Of a stretch of DNA of 64,000 bases, positions 24,621 to 33,300 are shown piece by piece; position 1 is the first letter of the stretch, and every line of letters begins with the position of its first letter. Location: NCBI RefSeq assembly GCF_003293845.1, contig NZ_QLST01000003.1:124001-188000 (forward strand), given 5' to 3'. Source of the stretch: Flavobacterium tibetense (lineage in GTDB: Bacteria > Bacteroidota > Bacteroidia > Flavobacteriales > Flavobacteriaceae). The notes below the pieces were generated by a model. That model was not told where the DNA came from. It ran no database searches and was given only the letters and a program-made list of their open reading frames with translations. The translations under genes were made by a program, and so were the position numbers.

Positions 24621-25109
24621 ATGTTAATTAGAGAAATCCAACAAAAAGATAATGCCTCGATTGCCCAAGTAATTCGTGCTGTTTTTCATGAATTGGACGC
24701 GCCAAAAGTGGGTACTGCTTATGCTGATCCAATTTTAGATACTTTATACGAAGTTTATCAGGAACCACGTTCTATATATTATATCGTAGAAAACGAGGGA
24801 AAAGTAGTTGGTGGTTGTGGAATTGCTTCTTTAGAAAACAGTGATGCTTCCGTATGTGAATTGCAAAAAATGTATTTCGCTCCTGAGATTAGAGGAACCG
24901 GTTATGCGGAGAAAATCATTGAAAAGTGTTTGGATTTTGCCCAGAAACAAGGTTTTGAAATTTGTTATTTGGAAACCTTATCATTCATGACTGCCGCTCA
25001 AAAACTCTACAAACGAATAGGTTTTGAAAATATCGATGGTCCAATGGGAAATACTGGACATAACAGTTGTGAAGTTTGGATGACAAAAAGCTTGAATTCA
25101 AAAAAATAA
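24621..25109 (+). CDS. GNAT family N-acetyltransferase
   Basis: Predicted acetyltransferase of 162 residues from ATG 24621 (MLIREIQQKDNASIAQV); the longer frame reads upstream DNA. It shows GKVVGGCGIASL (strand 4), LQKMYFAPEIRGTGYAEKIIEKCLDFA (acetyl-CoA pyrophosphate loop RGTGYA) and the final YKRIGFENIDGPMGNTGHNSCEVWM. The last motif is like that of the family sometimes named acyltransferase PhnO/ArsN-like; the substrate is unknown. The stop lies 6 bp before prmC, so the two are probably cotranscribed. Confidence 0.88.
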   Translation: MLIREIQQKDNASIAQVIRAVFHELDAPKVGTAYADPILDTLYEVYQEPRSIYYIVENEGKVVGGCGIASLENSDASVCELQKMYFAPEIRGTGYAEKIIEKCLDFAQKQGFEICYLETLSFMTAAQKLYKRIGFENIDGPMGNTGHNSCEVWMTKSLNSKK

Positions 25110-25115
25110 ATTCCA

Positions 25116-25976
25116 ATGTTATTAAAACAATATAAAATCCACTTTTTCGATGCATTAAAAAATATCCAAGACGAGCGAGAAATCGAAAGTTTTTTCTTCA
25201 TCCTGACGGAATATTTGCATAATTTAAAGCGAGTAGATGTAGCTTTGAATCCCGATTTTGAACTTTCAGAAGAAGCAATTGAAAAGTGGAACGCTATTTT
25301 AGCGGAATTACAACAAGAAAAACCTATTCAATACATAACAGGAGAAGCTTGGTTTTACGGTTTGCGATTTGAAGTCAATGAAAACACTTTAATTCCAAGA
25401 CCTGAAACCGAAGAACTTGTGGAATGGATTTTGAATTCACCCATCACCCATCACCCATCACCCATCACCATTTTAGATATTGGAACAGGTTCTGGTTGTA
25501 TTCCTATTTCGTTAAAAGTGAATTTGCTGCAAGCAAATGTTTCAGCGATTGATATTTCCGAAAAAGCATTGGAAGTAGCGAAAAGAAATGCTGCAATAAA
25601 CAAGGTTGATATAAATTTCATTCAAGCCAATATTTTAGAAGTGGAAGATTTGTTTCAATTTCCATCACCCATCAACATCATCGTCTCCAATCCACCGTAT
25701 GTTCGTGTTTTAGAGAAACAAGAAATCAAGAAAAATGTTTTGGATTATGAACCGCATTTGGCACTTTTTGTAGAAGATAATGATGCTTTACTTTTCTATA
25801 GAAAAATTGCACAATTGGCTTTGAAAAATTTGGCTCCAAACGGTTTGTTGTTTTTCGAAATTAATCAATACTTAGGTAAAGAAACAGTTGCATTATTAGA
25901 AAATCTAGGTTTCAAAAATATCGAATTGAGAAAGGATATTTATGGTAATGATAGAATGATTAGATGTTCGGTTTAG
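25116..25976 (+). CDS. prmC: Peptide chain release factor N5-glutamine methyltransferase
   Basis: Methylates the GGQ glutamine of release factors RF1/RF2. 286 residues, with an N-terminal helical bundle (about 1-95), the ETEELVEWIL link, SAM motif I ILDIGTGSGCIPI, and the catalytic NPPYVR motif. The C-terminal ENLGFKNIELRKDIYGNDRMI closes the Rossmann fold. The linker before motif I is encoded by a heptanucleotide repeat (25437-25469) giving Ser-Pro-Ile-Thr-His-His-Pro runs. Otherwise complete. It follows an acetyltransferase gene by 6 bp. Confidence 0.96.
   Translation: MLLKQYKIHFFDALKNIQDEREIESFFFILTEYLHNLKRVDVALNPDFELSEEAIEKWNAILAELQQEKPIQYITGEAWFYGLRFEVNENTLIPRPETEELVEWILNSPITHHPSPITILDIGTGSGCIPISLKVNLLQANVSAIDISEKALEVAKRNAAINKVDINFIQANILEVEDLFQFPSPINIIVSNPPYVRVLEKQEIKKNVLDYEPHLALFVEDNDALLFYRKIAQLALKNLAPNGLLFFEINQYLGKETVALLENLGFKNIELRKDIYGNDRMIRCSV
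25437..25469 (+). repeat. Heptanucleotide microsatellite within prmC
   Basis: Four full TCACCCA units and a partial fifth, in frame in the present sequence. Because seven is not a multiple of three, gain or loss of one unit would shift the prmC frame before SAM motif I. A related CATCACCCATCAACATC stretch occurs further on in the gene (about 25664-25683). Confidence 0.9.
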
Positions 25977-26142
25977 GTTTGTAGCACAACGTTTCTCAAA
26001 TTTACACAGAGATTCACAGAGTTTTTTTGAATTTCATTCTGTTGAAAAGAGATACACAGAGCGTTTTACTCATTTTTATTTGAAACATATATTGAAATAA
26101 CAGAATAATCTTAAGAATTTCTTAGCGCCTTTGCGTTTAAAT

Positions 26143-27384
26143 TTATTCATATCTTAATGCCTCCACAGGATCCAATTTCGCCGCTTTAATCGCCGGAAAT
26201 AATCCAGAAACAATAGTTACTACAAACGTCGTTATAAAAGCAGCAATAATAGCTATCCAAGGAATAATAAACTGAAAACCAATCGCTTTGGCAATTATAA
26301 AACCAATAGTAATTCCAAATAAAATTCCAACGATTCCTCCTAATTGACCAATAACAAGTGTTTCGGTGAAAAACTGCCAAGCAATCGTACTTCTTTTAGC
26401 GCCTAATGCTTTTCGAATACCAATTTCTCGTGTACGTTCCGAAACGGAAACTAGCATGATATTCATTAATGCAATCGAGGAGCCAAAAACAGTGATTACA
26501 CCAATAATCCAAGCAATCCAACTCAAAGTTTTTGTATTGGAAAGTAAGCGCTGAATTAAGTCATCACTACGTTCAATTCCAAAGTTGTTTTTTTCTATTG
26601 GGTTTAGTTTTCGAACCATTCGCATGGTTACAATAGCATCTTCAACCGCTTCATTTAGAAGGGATTCATTGTTGACTTTTACGTTTAATTCGTAATTAAT
26701 TAGCGGAGCAGAAAAAATAGAACGCGCTACTTGAGTTGGAATTAAAACTCGTAAATCTTGACTGTTGCCAAATGTAGAACCTTTTTCTTTTAAAACGCCA
26801 ATGACTTTAAATTTGGCACCACGAATGGAAATGATTTTATCAATTGGGTTTTTGTCTTTGAACAAACCTTTCTCAAAATCGGAACCCAAAATACATACGT
26901 AATTGTTGTTAGTAACATCAAAAGTGTTGAAATTTCTTCCTTTTACAACATCCAAACCTTTATTGGGACAAAAATTTTCGTCTACACCAATGATGTTAAT
27001 TTCAGGATCGGTTTTTTCGCCTTGGTATTTTACTTCCACTCCAGATGCGGCTGTAAATGATAGGGAAGTGGTTGTAAATGGATAGGTATATTTGTCTTGA
27101 AAAGCTCTAGCTTCTGGATACGAAATAATTGGATTAACCTTTTGTTCCACATCATTTTGGTTAATTTCTGCTGAAAAATCATAGCGACTAATAGAAAACG
27201 TATTGGCTCCCATAGAAGCAAAATCACTTAAAATGGTATTCTGTAAAGCCGAAACCACTGTAAGAATTCCTACCAATGCCGTAATTCCAAGCGCAATAAT
27301 AAAAACCGTCAAAGAGGTACGCAACACCTGACTTTTTATAGAATCAAGTGCAATTTTCGTGTTTTCTTTAAATAATCCAATCAT
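26143..27384 (-). CDS. MacB/FtsX-type ABC transporter permease
   Basis: Inner-membrane ABC permease of 413 residues. A first transmembrane helix (about 20-45, TSLTVFIIALGITALVGILTVV) is followed by a large periplasmic MacB_PCD domain. Three C-terminal helices then form the FtsX domain (from about 290), with SERTREIGIRKALGAKR and the final PAIKAAKLDPVEALRYE. The family exports macrolides, lipoproteins or signals, or transmits force. No ATPase gene is adjacent in this window. ATG 27384 (MIGLFKEN) is preferred over 27390. The gap 25977-26142 holds only dispersed repeats of the ACACAGAG type. Confidence 0.9.
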   Translation of the reverse strand: MIGLFKENTKIALDSIKSQVLRTSLTVFIIALGITALVGILTVVSALQNTILSDFASMGANTFSISRYDFSAEINQNDVEQKVNPIISYPEARAFQDKYTYPFTTTSLSFTAASGVEVKYQGEKTDPEINIIGVDENFCPNKGLDVVKGRNFNTFDVTNNNYVCILGSDFEKGLFKDKNPIDKIISIRGAKFKVIGVLKEKGSTFGNSQDLRVLIPTQVARSIFSAPLINYELNVKVNNESLLNEAVEDAIVTMRMVRKLNPIEKNNFGIERSDDLIQRLLSNTKTLSWIAWIIGVITVFGSSIALMNIMLVSVSERTREIGIRKALGAKRSTIAWQFFTETLVIGQLGGIVGILFGITIGFIIAKAIGFQFIIPWIAIIAAFITTFVVTIVSGLFPAIKAAKLDPVEALRYE

Positions 27385-27430
27385 GACCATTAGACTAAAG
27401 AATGAGTTAAATGTTACATATTAAAAGTAA

Positions 27431-27956
27431 GAATTTAGAATTTAGAATTTAGAAAGTGAAAATCCTGAAATTTTAAATCTCTGAATTGATTTTTAATACT
27501 GCTAAATATATTCGATATTTGCAATGGAAATAACTGGCTAATGAAAGAATTTGACTTAAAGAAGCGAACAAAATCATTTACAATTTCAATATTGAATTTG
27601 GTTGATAATTTACCAATGAAAAATTCTACAAGAATTATTGCAAATCAGTTGGGGAAATCAGGAAGTTCTGTTGGAGCAAATTACAGAGCTTCTTTGCGAG
27701 CTAGAAGTGATAATGAATATTTATCAAAGATGAATATTGTTTTAGAAGAAACAGATGAATCTCATTTTTGGTTAGAAGTTCTTCAAGAATTAAAGGTTGT
27801 TGATCATAATGTATTAAATGAACTTCTAAATGAAGCAAATGAATTAACTGCTATTTTTGTAACGACTTTAAAAAATACAAAAAGCAGAATTAATAATAAA
27901 TAAATTATTTTTTAGATTTCTCATTTTCAGAATTCTAAATTCTAAATTCTAAATTT
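27431..27956. repeat. Inverted TTTAGAA repeats bracketing a four-helix-bundle gene
   Basis: The left arm 27431-27454 (GAATTTAGAATTTAGAA and on) and the right arm 27931-27956 (its reverse complement, AATTCTAAATTCTAAA and on) share about 22 bp. Between them lies one small gene, making a cassette-like unit of about 530 bp between the permease gene and hisS. Confidence 0.7.
27541..27903 (+). CDS. Four helix bundle protein (23S rRNA IVS-like)
   Basis: 120-residue all-helical protein of the four-helix-bundle family first seen in 23S rRNA intervening sequences. The pattern DLKKRTKSFTISILNLVDNLP, NQLGKSGSSVGANYRASLRARSDNEYLSKM, LEETDESHFWLEVL and LLNEANELTAIF is clear. Function is unknown; the crystal relatives form pentamers and may bind nucleic acid. 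Inverted TTTAGAA repeats enclose the gene, and no 23S gene is present here, so this is a free-standing copy. Confidence 0.9.
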   Translation: MKEFDLKKRTKSFTISILNLVDNLPMKNSTRIIANQLGKSGSSVGANYRASLRARSDNEYLSKMNIVLEETDESHFWLEVLQELKVVDHNVLNELLNEANELTAIFVTTLKNTKSRINNK

Positions 27957-27960
27957 AAAA

Positions 27961-29331
27961 ATGGCACAAAAACCAAGTATACCAAAAGGAACTCGAGATT
28001 TTTCACCAGCAGAAGTGGCGAAACGCAATTATATTTTCAGTACGATAAAAACCAATTTTGAGAAATTTGGTTTTCAACCGATTGAAACGCCATCGTTTGA
28101 AAACTCAGAAACGTTAATGGGAAAATATGGGGAAGAAGGCGATCGTTTGATTTTTAAAATTTTGAATTCGGGAGATTATTTGGATAAAGTTCCAATGGAA
28201 GAACTACAAACCATAAACTACAAACAATTAACAGGTAAAATTTCCGAAAAAGCGCTTCGCTACGATTTAACTGTTCCATTTGCGCGTTACGTAGTGCAAC
28301 ATCAAAACGAAATTGAGTTTCCGTTCAAGCGTTACCAAATTCAACCGGTTTGGCGTGCGGATCGACCTCAAAAAGGCCGTTTTAGAGAGTTTTATCAATG
28401 TGATGCTGATGTGGTGGGTTCGAATTCACTTTGGCAAGAAGTAGAGTTGGTGCAATTGTATGACTCGGTTTTTAGTCAGTTAGGTTTAGGTGGCGTTACG
28501 ATTAAAATTAACAATCGTAAAATCTTATCAGGAATTGCTGAAGTAATTGGCGCTTCGGATAAATTGATTGATTTTACGGTAGCTTTAGATAAATTAGACA
28601 AGATTGGAGAAGACGGTGTAAAAAAAGAAATGTTAGAAAAAGGCATTTCGGAAACGGCGATTGAAAAAGTACAACCATTGTTCAATTTTACAGGAAGCAT
28701 CAACGAGAAAATAGAAAAATTAGCGCAATTATTAGCCAATTCTGAAGAAGGAATGAAAGGGGTTAATGAGTTGCAATTCATTTGTGATAATGTTACGACT
28801 TTAGGTTTGCAAACCGCTTTCTTGGATCTAGATGTTACGTTAGCGCGTGGTTTAAATTATTACACAGGTGCCATTTTTGAAGTCGCAGCGCCAAAAGGTG
28901 TGGCTATGGGTTCGATTGGTGGCGGTGGTCGTTATGATGATTTGACGGGAATTTTCGGATTGAAAAATATGTCGGGTGTTGGAATTTCCTTTGGTTTAGA
29001 CCGAATTGCATTGGTAATGGAAGAAGTTGGTTTGTTTCCAGAAACCGTTTTAGCAACATCAAAAGCGTTATTTTTGAACTTTGGCGATAAAGAAGCGTTG
29101 TATGCAATGAAAGCCATCGGGAAATTACGTCAAAAAGGAATCAAAGTGGAATTATACCCCGATAAATCAAAAATTGACAAACAATTCAAACATGCGGATA
29201 GAAGAGGAATTCCATTTGCTGTAATTGTAGGTGAATCGGAAATGCAGCGCGAAGAATTTGGGTTGAAAAATTTAGCTACTGGCGAACAACAAAAAGTAGA
29301 CTTTGCAACATTAGTTACGTTATTACAATAA
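27961..29331 (+). CDS. hisS: Histidyl-tRNA synthetase
   Basis: Class II aminoacyl-tRNA synthetase charging tRNA-His. 456 residues. Motif 1 is in the N-terminal [15 protein letters not shown] region, the histidine-A loop is seen as [15 protein letters not shown], motif 2 as [26 protein letters not shown], and motif 3 as [13 protein letters not shown]. The C-terminal anticodon-binding domain follows (about 360-456). Complete and of normal length. The start is ATG 27961, directly after the right arm of the inverted repeat. Confidence 0.97.
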   Translation: MAQKPSIPKGTRDFSPAEVAKRNYIFSTIKTNFEKFGFQPIETPSFENSETLMGKYGEEGDRLIFKILNSGDYLDKVPMEELQTINYKQLTGKISEKALRYDLTVPFARYVVQHQNEIEFPFKRYQIQPVWRADRPQKGRFREFYQCDADVVGSNSLWQEVELVQLYDSVFSQLGLGGVTIKINNRKILSGIAEVIGASDKLIDFTVALDKLDKIGEDGVKKEMLEKGISETAIEKVQPLFNFTGSINEKIEKLAQLLANSEEGMKGVNELQFICDNVTTLGLQTAFLDLDVTLARGLNYYTGAIFEVAAPKGVAMGSIGGGGRYDDLTGIFGLKNMSGVGISFGLDRIALVMEEVGLFPETVLATSKALFLNFGDKEALYAMKAIGKLRQKGIKVELYPDKSKIDKQFKHADRRGIPFAVIVGESEMQREEFGLKNLATGEQQKVDFATLVTLLQ

Positions 29332-29430
29332 TTAAAAGCCGAACTTTGTCACACGCAAACTTGTCACGTTGAAAAACGTCTCTTTTTTACACAGAGATTA
29401 GACCTTAAATAATCTTAAAAATAATTTGAT

Positions 29431-29778
29431 ATGGATGTAGACGACGAAGCTAAAAAAGTAATTTGGTCCCTTCAGAACAATAAACGTACTGAAGCGGAAC
29501 GCAATGTGTTTGAACCAACAGGCAAAAAACCGATGAATAGAAACGTGGTTTATGTTCTGTCGGCTTTGGGAATTACTTTTTTATTGAGTTTTGCTTTGTC
29601 TTTATTTTCTAAAGAAACTACGCATTTTTGTTTTCTGATTGATAGTTATTGCTTCAATTCCACAGAAAATCCAATCGCTTACACGTTTTATATTTTCATG
29701 AATCTTTGGATTCTAATTTTAGGAATTGGAATTGCTTATTTGATTGGAAAAAAGTTAGGAGATCGATTCAAAATTTAG
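29431..29778 (+). CDS. Hypothetical membrane protein
   Basis: 115 residues, not recognised. An N-terminal polar part (1-37) is followed by two hydrophobic helices (about 39-60 and 82-105) with a Cys-containing loop (HFCFLIDSYCFN) between. The end GKKLGDRFKI is basic and likely cytoplasmic. It lies 15 bp before the mepB-like gene on the same strand. The gap after hisS holds dispersed-repeat debris. Confidence 0.65.
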   Translation: MDVDDEAKKVIWSLQNNKRTEAERNVFEPTGKKPMNRNVVYVLSALGITFLLSFALSLFSKETTHFCFLIDSYCFNSTENPIAYTFYIFMNLWILILGIGIAYLIGKKLGDRFKI

Positions 29779-29793
29779 AAAATCATACCATTT

Positions 29794-30306
29794 ATGACAC
29801 CAGAAAGTTTTCAAAACGATTTACAAATTGCTGAAAAATCACTTTATAATGAATGTGGTTTTCAACTTCAAAATCTTGTTTGGAATTCCGAGAGTACCAA
29901 TTATGGCGCTTGTTCTTTTGAACTGAATAACTATAAAATTCAATATCGAGTAGCCAATATTACACCCACAAAAATTGGTCAGTTTGTAGCTATTTGGAAG
30001 CGAAATAACAACGGTATAACCGCTCCTTTTGATGTTGCTGATTCCTTGGATTTTATGATTATCTCAGTACGAGATTCTGGAAATTTTGGTCAATTTATCT
30101 TTCCAAAATCGGTTTTGGTTTCTAAAGGAATTATTTCTAAAAATGAAAAAGGTGGAAAGCGAGGCATTAGAGTTTATGCTCCATGGGATATTACTACAAA
30201 TAAACAAGCGATACAAACTCAGGCTTGGCAAGCGAATTATTTTGTTGAAATTAAAGAAAATTTTCCAATAGACTTAGAAAAAGTAAAACGGATACTTTCG
30301 GTTTAA
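29794..30306 (+). CDS. MepB family protein
   Basis: 170-residue cytosolic protein of the MepB family, named after the third gene of the staphylococcal mepRAB operon; its molecular role is not established. The family blocks YGACSFELNNYKIQYRVANITPTKIGQFVAIWKRN, GNFGQFIFPKSVLVSKGI and GKRGIRVYAPWD are present. There is no MepR regulator or MepA efflux pump nearby, so a link to drug export is not supported. It is convergent with the T9SS cargo gene. Confidence 0.87.
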   Translation: MTPESFQNDLQIAEKSLYNECGFQLQNLVWNSESTNYGACSFELNNYKIQYRVANITPTKIGQFVAIWKRNNNGITAPFDVADSLDFMIISVRDSGNFGQFIFPKSVLVSKGIISKNEKGGKRGIRVYAPWDITTNKQAIQTQAWQANYFVEIKENFPIDLEKVKRILSV

Positions 30307-30350
30307 AAATATCCGTTTTTAGATTCTTTGATGTTTTTGTTTTCTGAATA

Positions 30351-33300
30351 TTATTTGATGATGATTTTTTCGCTAAAAGAGTTGCCATCATTAGTTTTTA
30401 CTTTTACTATGTAAACTCCAGTTTCAACATTTTTAACGGGTAATTTAATGCTGTTTTCGGAACTATTTACTTTCCAATAATCAACTTTTTGTCCCAATAT
30501 CGAAAATAAAGTAATTGTTTCTATTGTTCTATTTTGTGGATTAACTAATTCAATTTTTTCTTCATTACTATTGTAGAAAACTAGTGCAGCATTACTTTCA
30601 AACTCATTAGTAGAAAGTGTTTGATTTGTGAATCGCAATGAAAATCTATTCGTAATATCTCCAGCAGGAATCACAATACTTAAATTAGATATTCTGATGT
30701 TGTGATAGCTGTCGTTAGTATTATCATGAATATAAATAGGTTGATTGGCATCAAAGTTTTCTAAATCATCAATCATGAAATGCACCATTCCCGTTTGACT
30801 CGATTTTACGGTTAACGGATAAATTGCATTTGGATTAAAAAAACCAACTCCTTGGATTACTAATTTGTAATTGTCTAATTGGAAGAAAATATCGTTAGGT
30901 TGAATGTCTATGATTTCGCCATCGTAACCCAAATTAAAATTATCATCAGCATTTTCATTCATAAAACCAATTAAGAGTTGGCGGTGAAAATTGGTGCTTC
31001 CAGTGTATCCCAATCGTATTCTTGCAAATGAATCAGGCGCTTCTTCGTCATCACTATTGTTATTTGAACTCACGAAATTATTTTCGGTTCTAAACATTTC
31101 GTTGGAGTTGGTATTGGTTTCTTTAATGAATTTACGTTGGCTATTTTGATAGATTATTTGTCCTCCATTTGAATTTCCTTTTACAAAATAACCTTGTGCT
31201 ACAGTAATGTATCTTCCTGGAATTCTTGAACTTGAGCCTAATCCGCTAATTAACGCAGGAGCAACAGGAGGAACGCCACCTACTAAATTTCGAGCCGCAT
31301 AACCCCCTTGGTAACCAGCTAATACATGTGTATTGTTTGATGCATAATGTTCCCAAAAATATAAAGTTCCAGTAATGGCATTTAAATTATCATTGATGAA
31401 TTCATTGGCATCAAGTGCAGAAGGATAAGGATTCCCCGTTAAGTTGATATTGTTTATTCCAATTTGAATTCCTGTATTGTTAATTAAACCATTATTAGGT
31501 TTTCCTGTGAAAACATAGTTTTGTAGCTGAATATTTGGTGCAGTAACAATTCCACTTCCTTTCATAGTATAAGCTTGACCAGTTTGAAGCACAGTGTTTT
31601 CATTAATTTGTTGCCAATTGGCATATTCAGATGTTGTGTTAGTGAATTTATATAACCAATATCTAGCCAAACGCATTGGATTTGGTAAGCCATTAAACCC
31701 TGAAATCCAAATTATTGACTGTGGATTCGCTGAATTTGTGCCGTCTCGTAAAACACTTCCAACAGTAAATCCAGTGTTGTTATTTGTGGTACTAGTAACT
31801 GAACTAACTGGTGATGACCAATAATTGTAATTGAATAAATTTCCAGTTCCTTTTTGATCTTTTTCAATGGTTCCAATGCTACTTGGGTCTAAATCACTTT
31901 CGGTTGTTTGAAGCAATTGAGAATAATCATGTAAATCGATTTTTCCATCTAATTTTAAATACCAATCGTTTTGCAACTTCGTATCATTTATAACGTCAAT
32001 TTGCGCATTGGAAGCAACAAACATTCCCAAATCAACATGATTAGCATCGGATAAAATGTTATGATTCACTTGAATTATGGACCAATCGTAATCATTCACA
32101 TCTAAACCTCGAATTTCTTTTGCAATTGAATGTACAGCTGTTGGGAAATCTCCTGTTTGTTCTGTTACAAATGGCATTGGTGCTTCTTGTGGTTCAATTG
32201 TTTTTACGTTGAAAATTCTTGCTCCTGGCGATGTGTCGATTGCTACAGTTGTATGATTGTCTATCACATCATCTTTGTAATTATCCATTTTAAAATAGCG
32301 TACTAGATTGCCCCACGGTAAATTTGGAATGTCTTTTGGTATAACCGCACCGCGAATTTGACCGCCATTATCTTCAATTTCTTGGTATACCATTTTTTGG
32401 AATTGCGAATCCGTTAGCGCAACATTGAACAGTCGCACTTCATCTATTTTTCCTTTAAAGAATTGCGTGTTAGCAATTGGGTTTTTACCAATGGTAAATA
32501 GCGATGCATCAGTAGCAATACTGCCAGAAATAGCGACACTGTTTACCAATTCACCATTAACAAATAATTTTAGTATTTCATTTGCGCCATCGTAAACTGC
32601 TCCAATATGAATCCATTGTGAGGTGTTTAAAGTAGTGTTGTTGCTTAGACTAATCCCATTTGCAACTGTTTCAACGTGTCTTGAATTATTGATTTTTAGG
32701 TGAAATTTATCTTGTCCAACAACAATTCCTTCGGAAGAAAATGCTGTGTTAATGTTAATCCAAGCCATCATAGAAACTTGAGACCAATTATTTATTATGT
32801 TATAGTCGGTAGCGTAATCGTTTCTTCCATCGAAGGAAAGAAATAGTTTTCGTTCTAAGTTTCTTGGTGATCCAAAAACAGTATTGTCGGTATCAAAAGC
32901 ATCTAAAATTCCGTCGCCATCACTATCTATGTTACCATCAATTATACCATCATTATCAGCGTCTAAATGTGCATATAGCGTATGTGAAATATCAAAAGTT
33001 ACACCATCCGACATCACATCCAAATAATCGGGAATGCCGTCGCCATCTGTATCTTTTACATAATAAGCAAATGGTGCTACATTAGTTCCTTGTTCGTTGT
33101 TCCCATAAACATTAAAAGCATAGTCATAAATGTCCAAAATACCGTCTCCAAAACCTTCTAAAATTCCGTCTCCATTTGTGTCTTTGTTTCTAAATGTTTC
33201 TGATTCTGGTCCGTCGCCAACGCCGTCGCCGTTAATATCACCATCACCATTTTCATAGCCTGGATAGGCATTTGGGTTTCCTGCCCAAGATTCATCTACA

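Noticed and set aside
29794-30306. MepB as evidence for a drug-efflux operon
   Set aside because: No MarR-type regulator or MATE pump is adjacent; the neighbour is a short unknown membrane protein.
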